A DNA stretch of 64,000 nucleotides from Gymnothorax reevesii (taxonomy: Eukaryota > Chordata > Actinopteri > Anguilliformes > Muraenidae): positions 17,616,667 to 17,680,666 of the forward strand of contig CM056587.1 of the NCBI GenBank assembly GCA_029721435.1, written 5' to 3'. Shown piece by piece: positions 44,276-55,705 of the stretch; position 1 is the first letter of the stretch, and each line of letters starts with the position of its first letter. The position numbers and the translations under genes were made by a program. Below the pieces are notes generated by a model. It was given only the letters and a program-made list of their open reading frames with translations. It was not told the origin of the DNA and ran no database searches.

Positions 44276-44885
44276 AGCGAACCTGGGTGACCGTCGCAGG
44301 GACCGGCCAATTCTGTACTGCTGCAGTCTTATCAGGGTCTGTTGCCACCCTGCTTTTGCTGACAACATCTCCTAGATACTTGACTTCTTTTCGGAAAAGA
44401 TAACATTTCTGGGGCTGGAGTTTCAGGCCGTGCTGGAGCAGTCTCTCAAACACGTGCTCAAGGTGTCCCAAGTGACTGATGAGACAGGGACAATACATAA
44501 TGACATCGTATATCAAAAGGAAGTCATTCACCTGGCCCCCAGGCAGTGCTGCATGAGCCGCTGGAAGGTAGCAGGAGCATTGCACAGGCCAAAGGGCGTC
44601 CGCTCAAACTGGAAAATACCCCCTGGTGTCATGAAGGCCGTCATCTCCTGGTATCGCGGATCCACTTCAACCTGCTAATACCCACTCGCAAGATCAAGGG
44701 CCCAGTACCAGGCAGACTCCTTAAGGTGAGTTAGGGACTCTTCAATCTTGGGTGAAGGAAAGGCATCTTTGTGAGTGATGGCATTTAGTTACCAATAGTC
44801 TGCACAAAACTGCCAGGATCCTTCCTTCTTTCTAACCAACACCACTGGGGCAGCCCGGGGACTGGAACAACACAATCCCACGTAC
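44276..44885 (-). pseudogene. Ty3/Gypsy reverse transcriptase fragment
   Basis: Read on the minus strand: SPRAAPVVLVRKKEGSWQF and CADYW near 44860-44789, a stop, then LNAITHKDAFPSPKIEESL, FERTPFGLCNAPATFQRLM, LLIYDVIMYC and HVFERLLQHGLKLQPQKCYL, ending at VQNWPVPATVTQVR (44282). This is the finger-palm part of a chromovirus-like Gypsy RT. The active-site YxDD box is reduced to Y-D by an apparent 6-bp in-frame loss at about 44499-44515. RNase H and the integrase N-terminus, which should follow, are absent at the L1 junction. Confidence 0.82.
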
Positions 44886-46330
44886 AGTTGCGCTCCACTG
44901 GCTCCCAAACAATTAGGCAGGTAAATTAATGTAGCCACACTAACAGCTTTCTGCTTCCCACCCCACCCCTTTAGTGGCTGAGGGTGCTTGAAGAATAACA
45001 CAGAAAAAAAAAGCCACGAGAAATCTGAAACTTTCCATCACAAATATTTCAACAGAGAAAAGGACAATTCACGCTACAACTCCCTTTCAAGAAATTACTG
45101 CACACCAATAATATTATTAACCCACACTAGGGGCGATACAGCCTTCTTCACAGCAAGCAACACACAGTGAGACATCTTTACGGCACCCGCCGGCCACAAG
45201 GAGAGAGAATGAGGCAGTTACTAGCATGGGTGGGGCCTGGCAAAGAGTGACTCTAACCACCTGCAATAAAATTGTCACGGCGAGGCGCAGGGATCGTGGC
45301 CACTGGCTGTACAGTGGGAATTAAAAGTTAAAAGTACGCTCTCAGTCGGCACCATATTAAATTAAAGAATTAAAATATTGTCTCTCACTGCCCGAGAATA
45401 AAATCCATGTTAGAGTCCTGGGCGACAGGGAATCCGTGCACGGCTGACGGTGATGAGTAGCGTCTCCCCCAAAATGCTGTGTCAGGTGATGGTTCTCGAA
45501 AGCGACCCGGGACTAGCTGCGTCACACAGGAACTAGCAAGCGCAGTATGAGGATCTCTCGGGTCTCCCCATGCTAGCCTTTAGCTGGTTGGAGTCCGTCT
45601 CCAGTCCTGTAACTGGCACAAACCACAGGCAGGGCTTAAAAACAGACTTGCATCCGTCTGGGATCAAACTCGCTCTGATTGCCGCTAGTGTTTCACCTAC
45701 CTTCACACAGGAAATAGAGAGCATTGTAATCAATCCTTTAGCCCCTGGTGCTAGCACTGCTCAGCAGATCGCTTGAGCCGGGCCCTTCGCTCCTCGTCCC
45801 CGATTGCCACTGTTTGCCCGTGATCTCTCCCACTTGTGTCACCTCGTCGTGTCTTTATCTCCTCAGGTGAGCCCCTGGCGCACCCCCAGCTCCGTCAATC
45901 ATCACAGTCCCCTGGACGGCTTGGCATGCAGCTAACCAATCAGCGGCCAGACCTAATCGCCATTGCTCATTCATACCAGCTGTGAAAAGCAGAATACACA
46001 CCACCCCTCCCACAACCTCAGCTGTCCACATATATTCTGGATAAATGAGTTCAGTCCCCAGTCAGCATTCACATACACAAGGTTATTTTTAACACCGATA
46101 CAAGTCCATAATACACAGTCTGGCACCCTCTCCCACCGCTATACAAAGCCTCACTCTTCTGGTGACAAGTGTGCTGCTTTTCATCCTCCAAAAAGCACAT
46201 ATTTAAGGAGACAAAATGTTGATGCCAAAATAGCACTTGCATGCAACACATCAGTAAACAGAACCGGTGCCACTGTGCTTCTTGTTTTGCACTCAGGCAA
46301 GGCTGAATTTTCCAGGTTAGTTGTCTAACC
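44886..46330 (-). other. Probable 5' non-coding/LTR part of the Gypsy relic
   Basis: No gag or protease is recognisable. This stretch is more GC- and CpG-rich than its neighbours. On the minus strand it has a CCAAT-type box (GCTGATTGGTTAGC, about 45925-45942) upstream of AGGAGATAAAGACACG, which looks like LTR U3 material. LTR borders and a target duplication were not found, so the assignment is tentative. The open frames here (75-120 codons) have no recognised domain. Confidence 0.4.
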
Positions 46331-47725
46331 TAGGAACAGTAACAATGGGAGGCGGGCCTTGGGATCGGTCAACTGGGTGACAGCATTAGTATTTGAATCA
46401 TGCCCACTTGTGGTTATTGAACAGCTGGTGAATATATTTAAATAAATACAGAAGAGCCACGCCCATTGACAGATTGCAAAAGTGCGATAGTCCTTATATG
46501 TCACATTTTATGGGAATAATTGGGCCCTGACTGTTTATTGCAGCTGATATTCCTTTTTTTTTCCCCAATGTAATGCAATAAATGTTGAGGCTATCAAATG
46601 TAGAATACTTGTAAAATTCATGCACTGCTTATTATAAAGGCAATAATTAAGGGGAGACTAAATGAAATATCTACATTTATTTAATCATTTACATCTATTT
46701 GTGTTAAAAATATCTAGATATATCGCTGCCTATAATCCCTCATGCTTCCAGTGGACTGTAATCTCGGAGGAAGCCTTTATATTTTGGTGATCTTTTATTG
46801 CCCAATGTCATTTTTCACAAATAGGCTAAACAATAATAGGGAGGTAATGAGGAATGTAATATTGAACATAAAATGTTTTGGCAAATTGTAGCCTAGGTTA
46901 TCTATCTGGTTGGAAAAATAGACTGTCCATGCAAAGAAATTTATATCAAAATGCAGTGCAGCTAATATGCAGATTTCATTAGTCTAATCAGCAGAATGGA
47001 ACTCCGAGACTGGACTGTGCCGTGCACTGTAGATGCTGTGCTCCTTCTTTGACATGCTCAGTTTTAATACTCAGGACTATTTTTAAACTGGACCTGGGTT
47101 TGTATGTGAGCTTACCTTGCAGACACCCATGCCATTGTGATTTTACTGAAGGCAAGAGAAACAAAAATCTGAAGGTGAAAATAAAGGTCAGCAATATGGT
47201 GCAGCTCAATCATTCAGTGACAGGTAACTGTGTAGAACGGTGTTTGCGAGTGAGCGTGTGTGTGTGTGTGCGTGAGTGTTTATATGTGTGTATCTGTGTC
47301 TGGTCTTTTAACCATTGGCTTGCAGTCAGCTGTAAGACACAACTGGCAGAATCTTACAGTTTGCTCTAAACCAGTTCCCAGTTGCGTTGCTTGACTAGAA
47401 GTAAAGCAATTGATTTGCTTAGTAACTGCATTTGGTTAAATAGCTGGCCAATGTCTGTTTAGCAGGCATTATTGTTCATTGCATCAAAAAGTTGGGCAAC
47501 ATTTTCACATAACGCAAGATTGTCTTTTAAAGATTCTGTACATACTACACACTCATGAAACAGCACAGAGTTGCATAAATGTGTTTGCTCGATTTAGTAA
47601 AGGTGTTTCAGGCTAGTTTTGCATTCAAAACTGGTTCAGCGTGCTTAATAACCTGTTTTCCATTCAATAACTTGTTTCCAAAGTCTTTTTATCCTTAAAA
47701 CTAAATCAAGTGGCACTTCAAAGTA
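46331..47725. other. No gene recognised
   Basis: AT-rich. A short GT tract at 47256-47272 is the only repeat noted. Confidence 0.4.
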
Positions 47726-49330
47726 CGGTGCCGTGAAAAAGTATTTGCCCCCTTCCTGATTTCTTACTTTTTTGCATATTTTTCACACTTGTTTCCGATC
47801 ATTAAAAAAAATTTTATATAAGAAAAAGATAACCCGAGTAAATACAAAATGCAGTTTTTAAATGACGATTTCATTTATTAAGGGGAAAAGCTATCCAAAC
47901 CCAACTGGCCCTATGTGAAAAGTAATTGCCCCCCCGTTAAATCATGAATTAACTTTGATTAACCACATTTTTGAGTTCAGTTTCACTAGCCACACCCAAG
48001 CCAGATTACTGCCAGGCGTGTTGAATCAAGAAATCACTTCAATAGAACCTGTCTGCCAAAGTGAAGTGGCTAAAAGATCTCAAAAAGCAACATGTCATGC
48101 CCGCAAACTAAAGAAATTCAACAACAGATGAGAAACAAAGAAATTCACATCCATCAGTCTGGAAAGGGTTGCAAAGCAATTTCTTAGGCTTTGGGACTTC
48201 GGCGAATCATGCGAGAGCCATTATCCACTAATGGAGAAAACTTGGAACAGTGGTAAACCTTCCCAGGAGTGGCCAGCCTACCAAAATTACTCCAAGAGCG
48301 AATCGACTCATCCAGAAGGTCACAAAAACCCATAACGACATCTGAAGAACTGCAGGCCTCAGTTGCCTCAGTTAAAATCAGTGTTCATGATTCAACAACA
48401 AGATAGAGAAGGGCAAAAAATGGCATCCATGGAAGAGTTTCAAGGTGAAAACCACTGCTGACCAGAAAGAACACGAAGGCTTGTCTCACATTTGCCAAAA
48501 TACATCTTAATGATCCCCAAGACTTTTGGGAAAATATTCTCTGGAATAACGAGACATGAGTTGAACTTTTTGGAAGGCGTGCGTCCCATTACATCAGGCA
48601 TAAAACGAACACAGCATTTCATAAAAAGAACATCATACCAAAAGTCAAACATGGTGGTGGTAGTGTGAGGGTTTGGGGTTACTTTGCTGCTTCAGGACCT
48701 GGACGACTTGTCATAGTTGATGGAATTGTGAATTCTGCTCTCTACCGGATAATCCTGAAAGAGAATGTCTGACCCTCAAATTGTGATCTTGAGCTCAAGC
48801 GCACTTGGGTTCTGCAGCAGGACAATGATCTGAAACACACCAGCAAGTCCACCTCTGAATGGCTTAAAAAAAAAAAAACAAAATGAAGATTTTGGAGTAA
48901 CGTTGTCAAAGTCCAGGCTTAAATCCTATTGAGATGCAGTGGCATGACCTTAAACATGCTCATGTTCATGCTCAAAACCCCTCCAACGTGGCTGAATTAA
49001 AATAATTCTGCGAAGAAAAGTGGGCTAAAATTCTTCCACAGTGATGTGAAAGACTCATTGCCAGTGATGGCAAATGTTTGATTGCAGTTGTTGTCGCTGA
49101 GGGTGGCACAACCAGTTATTAGCATTTAGGGGGCAATTATTTTTTCATATAGGGCCAGGTAGGTTTGGATAGCTTTTTTCCCTTAATAAATTAACTCGTC
49201 ATTTAAAAATTGCATTTTGTATTGACTCAGGTTGTCTTTGTCTAATCTTAAAATTTGTTTGATGATGTGAAACATTTAAGCGTGACAAAGAAGAAATCAG
49301 GAAGGGGGCAAATACTTTTTCACGGCAATG
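47726..49330 (+). mobile_element. Tc1-like transposon, family B
   Basis: Flanked by TA (47724-47725 and 49331-49332). The ends read CGGTGCCGTGAAAAAGTATT and, at the right, the complement of CATTGCCGTGAAAAAGTATT; the match continues through TGCCCCCTTCCTGATTTCTT. It is 1,605 bp. A second, inner pair of similar direct words (TCCAAACCCAACTGGCCCTA near 47895, its complement near 49155) belongs to the long inverted repeat. Confidence 0.9.
48092..49122 (+). pseudogene. Tc1-like transposase (family B), heavily decayed
   Basis: Homology starts at ATG 48092 (MSCPQTKEIQQQMRNKEI) and ends at TAG 49120-49122. Readable blocks in changing frames are the helix-turn-helix, the GGSVRVWGYFAASGPG-like block (about 48655-48705), [18 protein letters not shown] (second catalytic Asp, about 48815) and NPIEMQWHDLKHA (catalytic Glu). 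The first catalytic Asp region reads LWNNET, so Asp is replaced by Asn. More than ten stops or shifts are present. It is the most decayed of the longer transposases here. Confidence 0.78.
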
Positions 49331-49332
49331 TA

Positions 49333-49598
49333 AGTCTTTTATACACATGTAAGAATTTTTCAAAATCTCTGATCAATACCGGATGTCAGAAAATTTTCCT
49401 CCCCAAATAATTCATATTATTGGGATCCTTAAAGTCTTACTCTTTAGCCCAGTTATCTCTTTGGCAGTTTCATTTCTTGATCATTGTAGAGTACATCTGG
49501 ATGGAGACCGGCGAGTAATCAGAAAATTAATTGTTTCACTGTTAATCAGGCAAAGTACACTGAAACAGGCGAGTAATCCTTTGCTAAAAGGTGAAGCC

Positions 49599-49631
<33 letters not shown>

Positions 49632-51587
49632 CACGCGCGCGCGCCTAAGTTCAAATCATCAAACAGAACAGCAGGGGGAGAAAATTCAAACACCAATCTG
49701 GGTGACAGAGATATGAACATGAAGAAGATGTCACATTTTGAATGTCATTTCCTGGTTATAATTATTTCCTTATCAGTACTGCAGTGGAAGACCATATACC
49801 CAGAACATACCACCAGACCTGACTGATGACTATTCAGCTGTACTGTGACTGTGGTGTGATCAACCAGTGAGGAAAAAACTGTGAATATTGAACGTAAGGA
49901 ATAGATATTTACAGTTTATTTGTTATTTACAACAATATTTCACACTGAGGTTTTTACAGTCTCTGTTTATTCAATTTTATCCTTAGGCAGATGGCAGAGA
50001 TATTTGTGCTTGGAATTTCAATGTGAAATCTCAATTTTAATGTTACTCAGATTCTCTTCCATACATGCAAGAACCTTAGTGTGCAGTACACAGCAAAATT
50101 TTCTTAATTTGTATGGGCTGGAAAACAACAAAATACAGCAGACATAGGGGCCCTCCAGGCTTTGAAATCCCTGCTTTGTATTGAACAAATTTGAGGAGTT
50201 CTGCCCCTAACAATTTAATATTTTCAACTTAAATCAAAACAAATATGTCCCTAATCTTTTATTTGCATTCACAAGCTTGTCTCTGTGTTTCCTCAATCTC
50301 TGAGAGGACTAACTCTTCAGATGTGGATACTACCCACCACAATATGGAAATACTGTATGTAAATGCAGCCCTTTAGTAATTTACACATCAAAAACTCCTG
50401 TGGAGAGACTCTACTTCGCATCATTGCAGTTTGGTGTGCTCGATTTCTGCTTTCCACAGAAAACAGTAGATAGAGTTCTCAATCAAATAATGAATGAAGC
50501 ACATTTAAAAATGCAGCTTTGCAGAATTGTACTTCATGAACTGCGGCACCTTTCAATGTAACTTGACAATAAACTACTGTTGTGGGAAAACAAAACTTAG
50601 TCCGAGCATGTGGACAACGTGTTCAACGGATCCTGGTAAACCTATCTCCAAAAAATGGACACATTCTCGAGAGTCTGATGTGATTGGGTTTATTGTAAGT
50701 CAATCCAGATGAAACACAAAAAACCAAGCTGATCTGCACAAACCACGTGTTGCTTTAATTCTTCATCAATAACCCCATGCCAACTGACCACCACTTGTCC
50801 GAATCCTCATATTTATTGGCCTTTTGGCACGTTCCTTTAGGTGGAATTAAATGTGACTCATTCTACCTTATTCAACATTATTAATTCTGATTTGTACACT
50901 GTCAAATAGCAACCCTCCACCATTCGTAAAAAGTTAGTCATTACATCATAGTGTAAATTCATTTTAGGCCTCCAGGGATACTCGAAGACCACTTATCGGG
51001 GGTTCGGAGCACCATGGTGATACGTCCAAATTTTGCCATTTTGAGATTTTTACCTCCTGTCATACATTTCTATCAGCTAATTCTTGGAGCACAATAATTT
51101 TATGTCCATGCGCCTCAGTTTTAAACAGAATTCACATTTTCATTTCGTGGTATGTCCAGCAAAATCTGCTTATATATATATATAAATTAAACATTGATAT
51201 TTTGATGAATGAAGAAGGCTAGTATTACAGAATCATCTGTCTTCCATTGCAAACAAACTTAACTTCAATCTATCACCATTGTGTTATGTCACATCAAGTG
51301 CTAGAATTGTTGGAGCACGGAGGAGACATGTCCATTTTGGCAATATTGGCCATGATGTCGCAGTACTACACTTATGAAAACTTGTATGTTAAGTATACTT
51401 CTGAACCATGCTGCAAAAGAGTGACTGACATAAAAAAGATGTGAATGTTGTACCTGATTTAAGATAACAATTGCAAACCTAAAAATCTATTTTTCTCAAA
51501 ACCTCTAAAATGGGCATATAACCATTGCACTGAAAAATCCTCAATATGAGCCTCCCAAACCTTGGGTTCACCTGAAGTTCAGTAAGT
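49333..51587. other. No gene recognised
   Basis: Apart from the GT/GC tract listed separately nothing is classified. A short TA repeat lies at 51172-51184. Confidence 0.35.
49599..49644. repeat. (GT)n followed by alternating GC tract
   Basis: (GT)13 at 49599-49624 followed by GCGCGCGCACGCGCGCGCGC: 46 bases of uninterrupted alternating purine-pyrimidine. Confidence 0.95.
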
Positions 51588-51589
51588 TA

Positions 51590-53184
51590 CAGCGCCCTCC
51601 ATAATTATTGGCACCCCTGGTTAAGATGTGTTAAAAAGCCTTAAAATAAATTCAATTTTTAGTGCAGAATCATACTCTCTCACTGAAAATTGTAGAAAAA
51701 TGCAACCTTCAACTCAAGTGAATTTTAAGGGAAAAAAATCCCTGACTAAGAAATAATAATTTTTCATAAAATCACCTGTTCCACAATTATTGGCACCCCT
51801 AACAATTCCTAGGAATTAAATGGAATTGAAGTATTTCTGTCATTTCTACAGTAATTTACAAAGTTGATCGGAGTCTCTAGGAACATTTAGTTAGTAATTA
51901 ATCACTTGCTGTTTCCCTGGGGTATAAATATGACTTGACACAGAGGCCATTTCTCTTATCCACTCTTCAACACGGGAAAGACAGAGGAACACACCATTCA
52001 AGCAAGGCAGATGTGTGTGGACCTTCACAAGTCAGGCAATGGCTACAAGAAAATAGCCACTCGCCTGCACCTGCCCATATATACTGTCAGAGGAATGATT
52101 AGGAAGTTTAAAACAACTGGAACAGTGGTAAACAAGTCTGGATAAGGACGCAAGGTTATTTTGCCACCACGCACAGAGAGGAGGATGGTAAGAGAAATAA
52201 AAAGTTCTCCAAAACTCACTGTTAAAGAATTGCAACAAATGGTCGCATCTTGGGGTCACAAAGTCTCCAAAACAACCATCAGGCGCTATCTACATGCTAA
52301 CAAGCTGTTTGGGAGGCATGCACAGAAAAAACCTTTTCTCACTCACAATCATAAACACAAACATCTGGAGTTCGCTAAGCAGTACTGAGACTTCAACCGG
52401 GATCGTGTGCTTTGGTCAGATGAGACCAAGATAGACCTCTAAGCGGGTCTGGCGGAACACAAAAGATGAGTATGCAGAAAAGCACCTCATGCCCACTGTG
52501 AAGTATGGAGGAGGATCGGTGATGCTGTGGGCCTGTTTCTCTTCCAGAGGCCCTGGAAACCTTGTTAGGGTGCATGGCATCATGAACACTTTGAAATACC
52601 AGGACATTTTAAATCAAAATCTGGTGGCCTCGGCCTAAAAGCTGATGATGAGTCACCACTGGGTCTTTCAGCAAGATAATAACCCTAAACGTGGTCAAAT
52701 CTACACAGAAATGGTTCACCAGACACAGAATCAAGCTCCTCCTATGGCCATCTCCGTTCCCAGACCTCAACCCCATAGAAAACCTGTGGAGCGGGCTGAA
52801 GAGGAGAGTGCAGAGGAGAGGACCCAGGTCGCTGGATGATTTAGAGAGATTGTGCAAAGAGGAATGGTCGAAGATCCCTCTTTCTGTATTCTCCCATCTT
52901 GTTTAACATTATCAGAGAAGATTAGGTTCTGTTTTGTAGGCAAAAGGGGGTTGTATAAAGTATTAACATCAGGGATGCTAATAATTGTGGCACACATGAT
53001 TTGATGTAAAAGAATTATTTCTTAATGTGGGATTTTTTTCCCACTGAATAAATGCGCTTGAATTAAAGGTGGGATTTTCCTCTTTTTTTCATTGTGGTCG
53101 TATAATATTTAGAAAAAAACTGAATTTATTAGAAGCTAAAGAACACATCTTAACCAGGGGTGCCAATAATTATTGAGGGTGCTG
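51590..53184 (+). mobile_element. Tc1-like transposon, family A, plus orientation
   Basis: Flanked by TA (51588-51589 and 53185-53186). The ends begin CAGCGCCCTCCATAATTATT and CAGCACCCTCAATAATTATT. At 1,595 bp it is the best full-length reference in the window for this family (other copies 7331-7771 and 58822-61158). Confidence 0.9.
51972..53004 (+). pseudogene. Tc1-like transposase (family A), decayed
   Basis: The expected start codon is ACG at 51972-51974 instead of ATG. Readable blocks are IYTVRGMIRKFKTTGTVVNK (with a nearby stop), MVREIKSSPKLTVKELQQMV, SKTTIRRYLHANKLFGRHA, VLWSDETKIDL (first Asp), VKYGGGSVMLWACFSSRGPG, HWVFQQDNNPKRGQ (second Asp) and, one frame over, [20 protein letters not shown] (catalytic Glu). 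Stops interrupt it at about 52144, 52387, 52439 and 52637. It ends at TGA 53002-53004. Confidence 0.85.
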
Positions 53185-53186
53185 TA

Positions 53187-53549
53187 AATGTCACTGAGTC
53201 ACAGTAAATTAAGATGAAACACAGTATAAATGAAAGATCTCATTTTGTCCCAAACAAAGCTTTATTTCTATTCCTGGTGAATTTATTTAGATGCAGTCTG
53301 TAACATCTAAAAATCGCCAGCACAGAATCTCACCATTATCTGTGCCAAAGTATATTCAAATCAAGTAGATCAAAACAAGGCTATTCAGGTACCTTGTGTA
53401 CCAAATCAGATTTTTCAAATATTAAAATGTAAAACTCATCTAATTTCACTTATATGTCATTACTGGCATATTTTCCACCGAAATTACAACCGGTTCTTAT
53501 TTTTTTGAATTTATTTAAAAAAATGATTATTATTTCTGCCAGTCCTATA
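53187..53549. other. No gene recognised
   Basis: AT-rich, unclassified. Confidence 0.4.
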
Positions 53550-53557
53550 GCCTATAC

Positions 53558-53756
53558 CAGGGGTCTCCAACTCCGTTCCTGGAGGGCTACTATCCTGTAG
53601 GTTTCTGCTCTATCTGCTGTTAGGCACACCTGATTCAACTAATTAGCTACTTAACAAGATCACGAGCTGAGCAATTGAGTGGCTAATTAGTTGAATCAGG
53701 TGTGCTGAACAGTAGGTAGAGCAGTGGCCCTCCAGGAACGGAGTTGGTGACCCCTG
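53558..53756. mobile_element. hAT-type MITE, 199 bp, perfect 8-bp duplication
   Basis: Foldback with ends CAGGGGTCTCCAACTCCGTT and the complement of AACGGAGTTGGTGACCCCTG. The arms share CACACCTGATTCAACTAATT. The duplication GCCTATAC is perfect (53550-53557 and 53757-53764), which marks a hAT-type insertion. Confidence 0.9.
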
Positions 53757-53764
53757 GCCTATAC

Positions 53765-55420
53765 CATCCCATTCAAAGACAATAAATACAAATAAAATTA
53801 AGTTTGGCTCCACAGGAGCAGGTTTATAAAAACAATAAATGAATTCATAAGATTATGAATACAACAGAAAGGTTAAAAATAGGAAAAAAGTAAAAGGAAC
53901 AAAAACCCCATCAATTATTTATACCTGAAAAATGCTACCATTGCTACCTAAAAGCACATCTGACTGAGGACTGTACACTGGTCATTTGCGTTGCAGTCTG
54001 TCATCTTAACCACTGGGCTACATTCGTTATTCGATGGCTGGTTATTCGAGACGCCAAATGCAGTGGCCGAATAGAAAGGAAGCACAACAATAAGACAAAC
54101 ACAGAAAACAGACAGAATACTACGCTTCCAAAGAGCATATATCTCATCCGAGAGAAATAAGGAAGCAAAGGGAGCTCGACCGAATGAACAAAGGAATTAA
54201 GCACCTAAACGGTGCATGAACAAAGAAAAGGAGAGGGAATCAAAGGAATAAACTCCCTAGAAAACTAACTAACACATCCTTTTCCTTTTTTGCTACTAAT
54301 TCCTAACAAACTCTCTAGCTAGAGAACCTACAAACGTAACACTGACACTTGCAAAGGTGACAAGGCAGAACTTGGGCTTAAAAACTTGGGCTTAAATAGA
54401 GTCTGGGCGCCACCCACAATAAATGCCAGCTGACCAAAGAATCCGATGTAGGCAAAACGATATCGTCCTGGACGAGAGTAACAAAGAAAGCTCCCAAACA
54501 AACGATAACCTCCAAAACCATGACAGTTGTGTCTTCAGTATTCGCGTGTTTTCTGTCAGAAAACAACTTTGAAAACGACGACTGAATATTTAGCAGATAA
54601 TTACAACAAAAATGCCATAAACAAACCTGTTGAGTGTTTATATTGTCGCGCTATTTAAGTACATTCGAATGGCCCATGGACTCGGTTTGACGCACTAGGA
54701 ATGCAAGGCTCTTTCTCGGGCTAGGTCAGTGCGATCAAGCTGGTTTAGGGCTCATTGGAAACGTCAGAGCCCGTAGAATCAAATGGCTACCGGCAAAGTC
54801 TTACTGACAGCATCATGAGCTGATCACAGAGAGGAAAATACATTGCAAGCAAGCTGAATACTGAGGAACTGAGATCTTTGAAGCAATGTCCTGGGGAATA
54901 AAAACATGCTAGGATACTGGCAGATCTGGTTTCGTTATAACTCGGACACATTCAGCTTACAATAGCAAGCGTGGAGTTAACCTGAAACAGTTTTTTTATT
55001 ACAAAATATCAAAGGGAAGAATTTTTTTGCTCATCTCTGTAGACTGTAAAGTGTATATCTGCTGTTTTTCGAGTGTGGTATTGGTTTAAAATGACAGTGC
55101 ATACATTGTTGGATTCTGTGGACTTTCCTCTTTCATTTGAGGTATCATTTGTATGCATAGCACAAATTCAGGAGAAATTCTAGCAACTCAGCGCTGATAT
55201 GATTTTATCCTATGTTTTGCTTATGCTAATTGACTTGCTTAGTGCTTGAATTGTGTTTGGTTGAGGTAAAAATGGTCGATATGAGCTTTTTGCCAAGTTT
55301 CTTCACGTAAAGCGGCAATGCTGCATAACAATGTTGCCATTTGGAAACATGTTGTATTTATCATGCCTAAGCACCAGGGGTAAAATAGATTCAGCTTTTT
55401 TTTTTTCAGATTCCAGAACA
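53765..55420. other. No gene recognised
   Basis: No classified element. A short word resembling a Pol III box A (TAGCCCAGTGG on the minus strand near 54020) stands alone without a box B. Confidence 0.35.
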
Positions 55421-55705
55421 TGCCAAAGTCCATGTCAAAGACATATTTCGAATCTGTTAGTCGCAGTTATACACGCACACTTATACTGAGAGAAATATTC
55501 AGACCCAGAACACAATGTTCTTATGGCCACAGCACTACATTAAATGAAAAATATCAAGACCTTGTACATGTTTTATACGCCTTTCCCCATAATTTAGCCG
55601 GACATATTTGGGATCGTTGGAAACCTTGTGATCTCCACAAGAATTTAAAATAAGCCTGGAGTTCCGTAAGTTTGAATACAGCAGCTGTATTTGATGAACA
55701 CATAG
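55421..55705 (+). repeat. Unclassified dispersed repeat, copy 1
   Basis: Shares with 61690-61950 the order GAGAGAAATAT, TTATGGCCACxxxAxTxCAT, AAATATCxAGAxCTTGTACA, GGACATATxTGGxATCxTTG and GATGxACxCATxxGTCC. No coding role is evident and no termini were found. Confidence 0.6.

Noticed and set aside
45963..46328. 121-codon frame as a host gene
   Set aside because: No domain and in a region that looks like LTR/non-coding sequence; not supported.
53900..54035. tRNA-like SINE head on the minus strand (TAGCCCAGTGG)
   Set aside because: A box A match alone; no box B (GTTCRANNC) at the right spacing and no tail.
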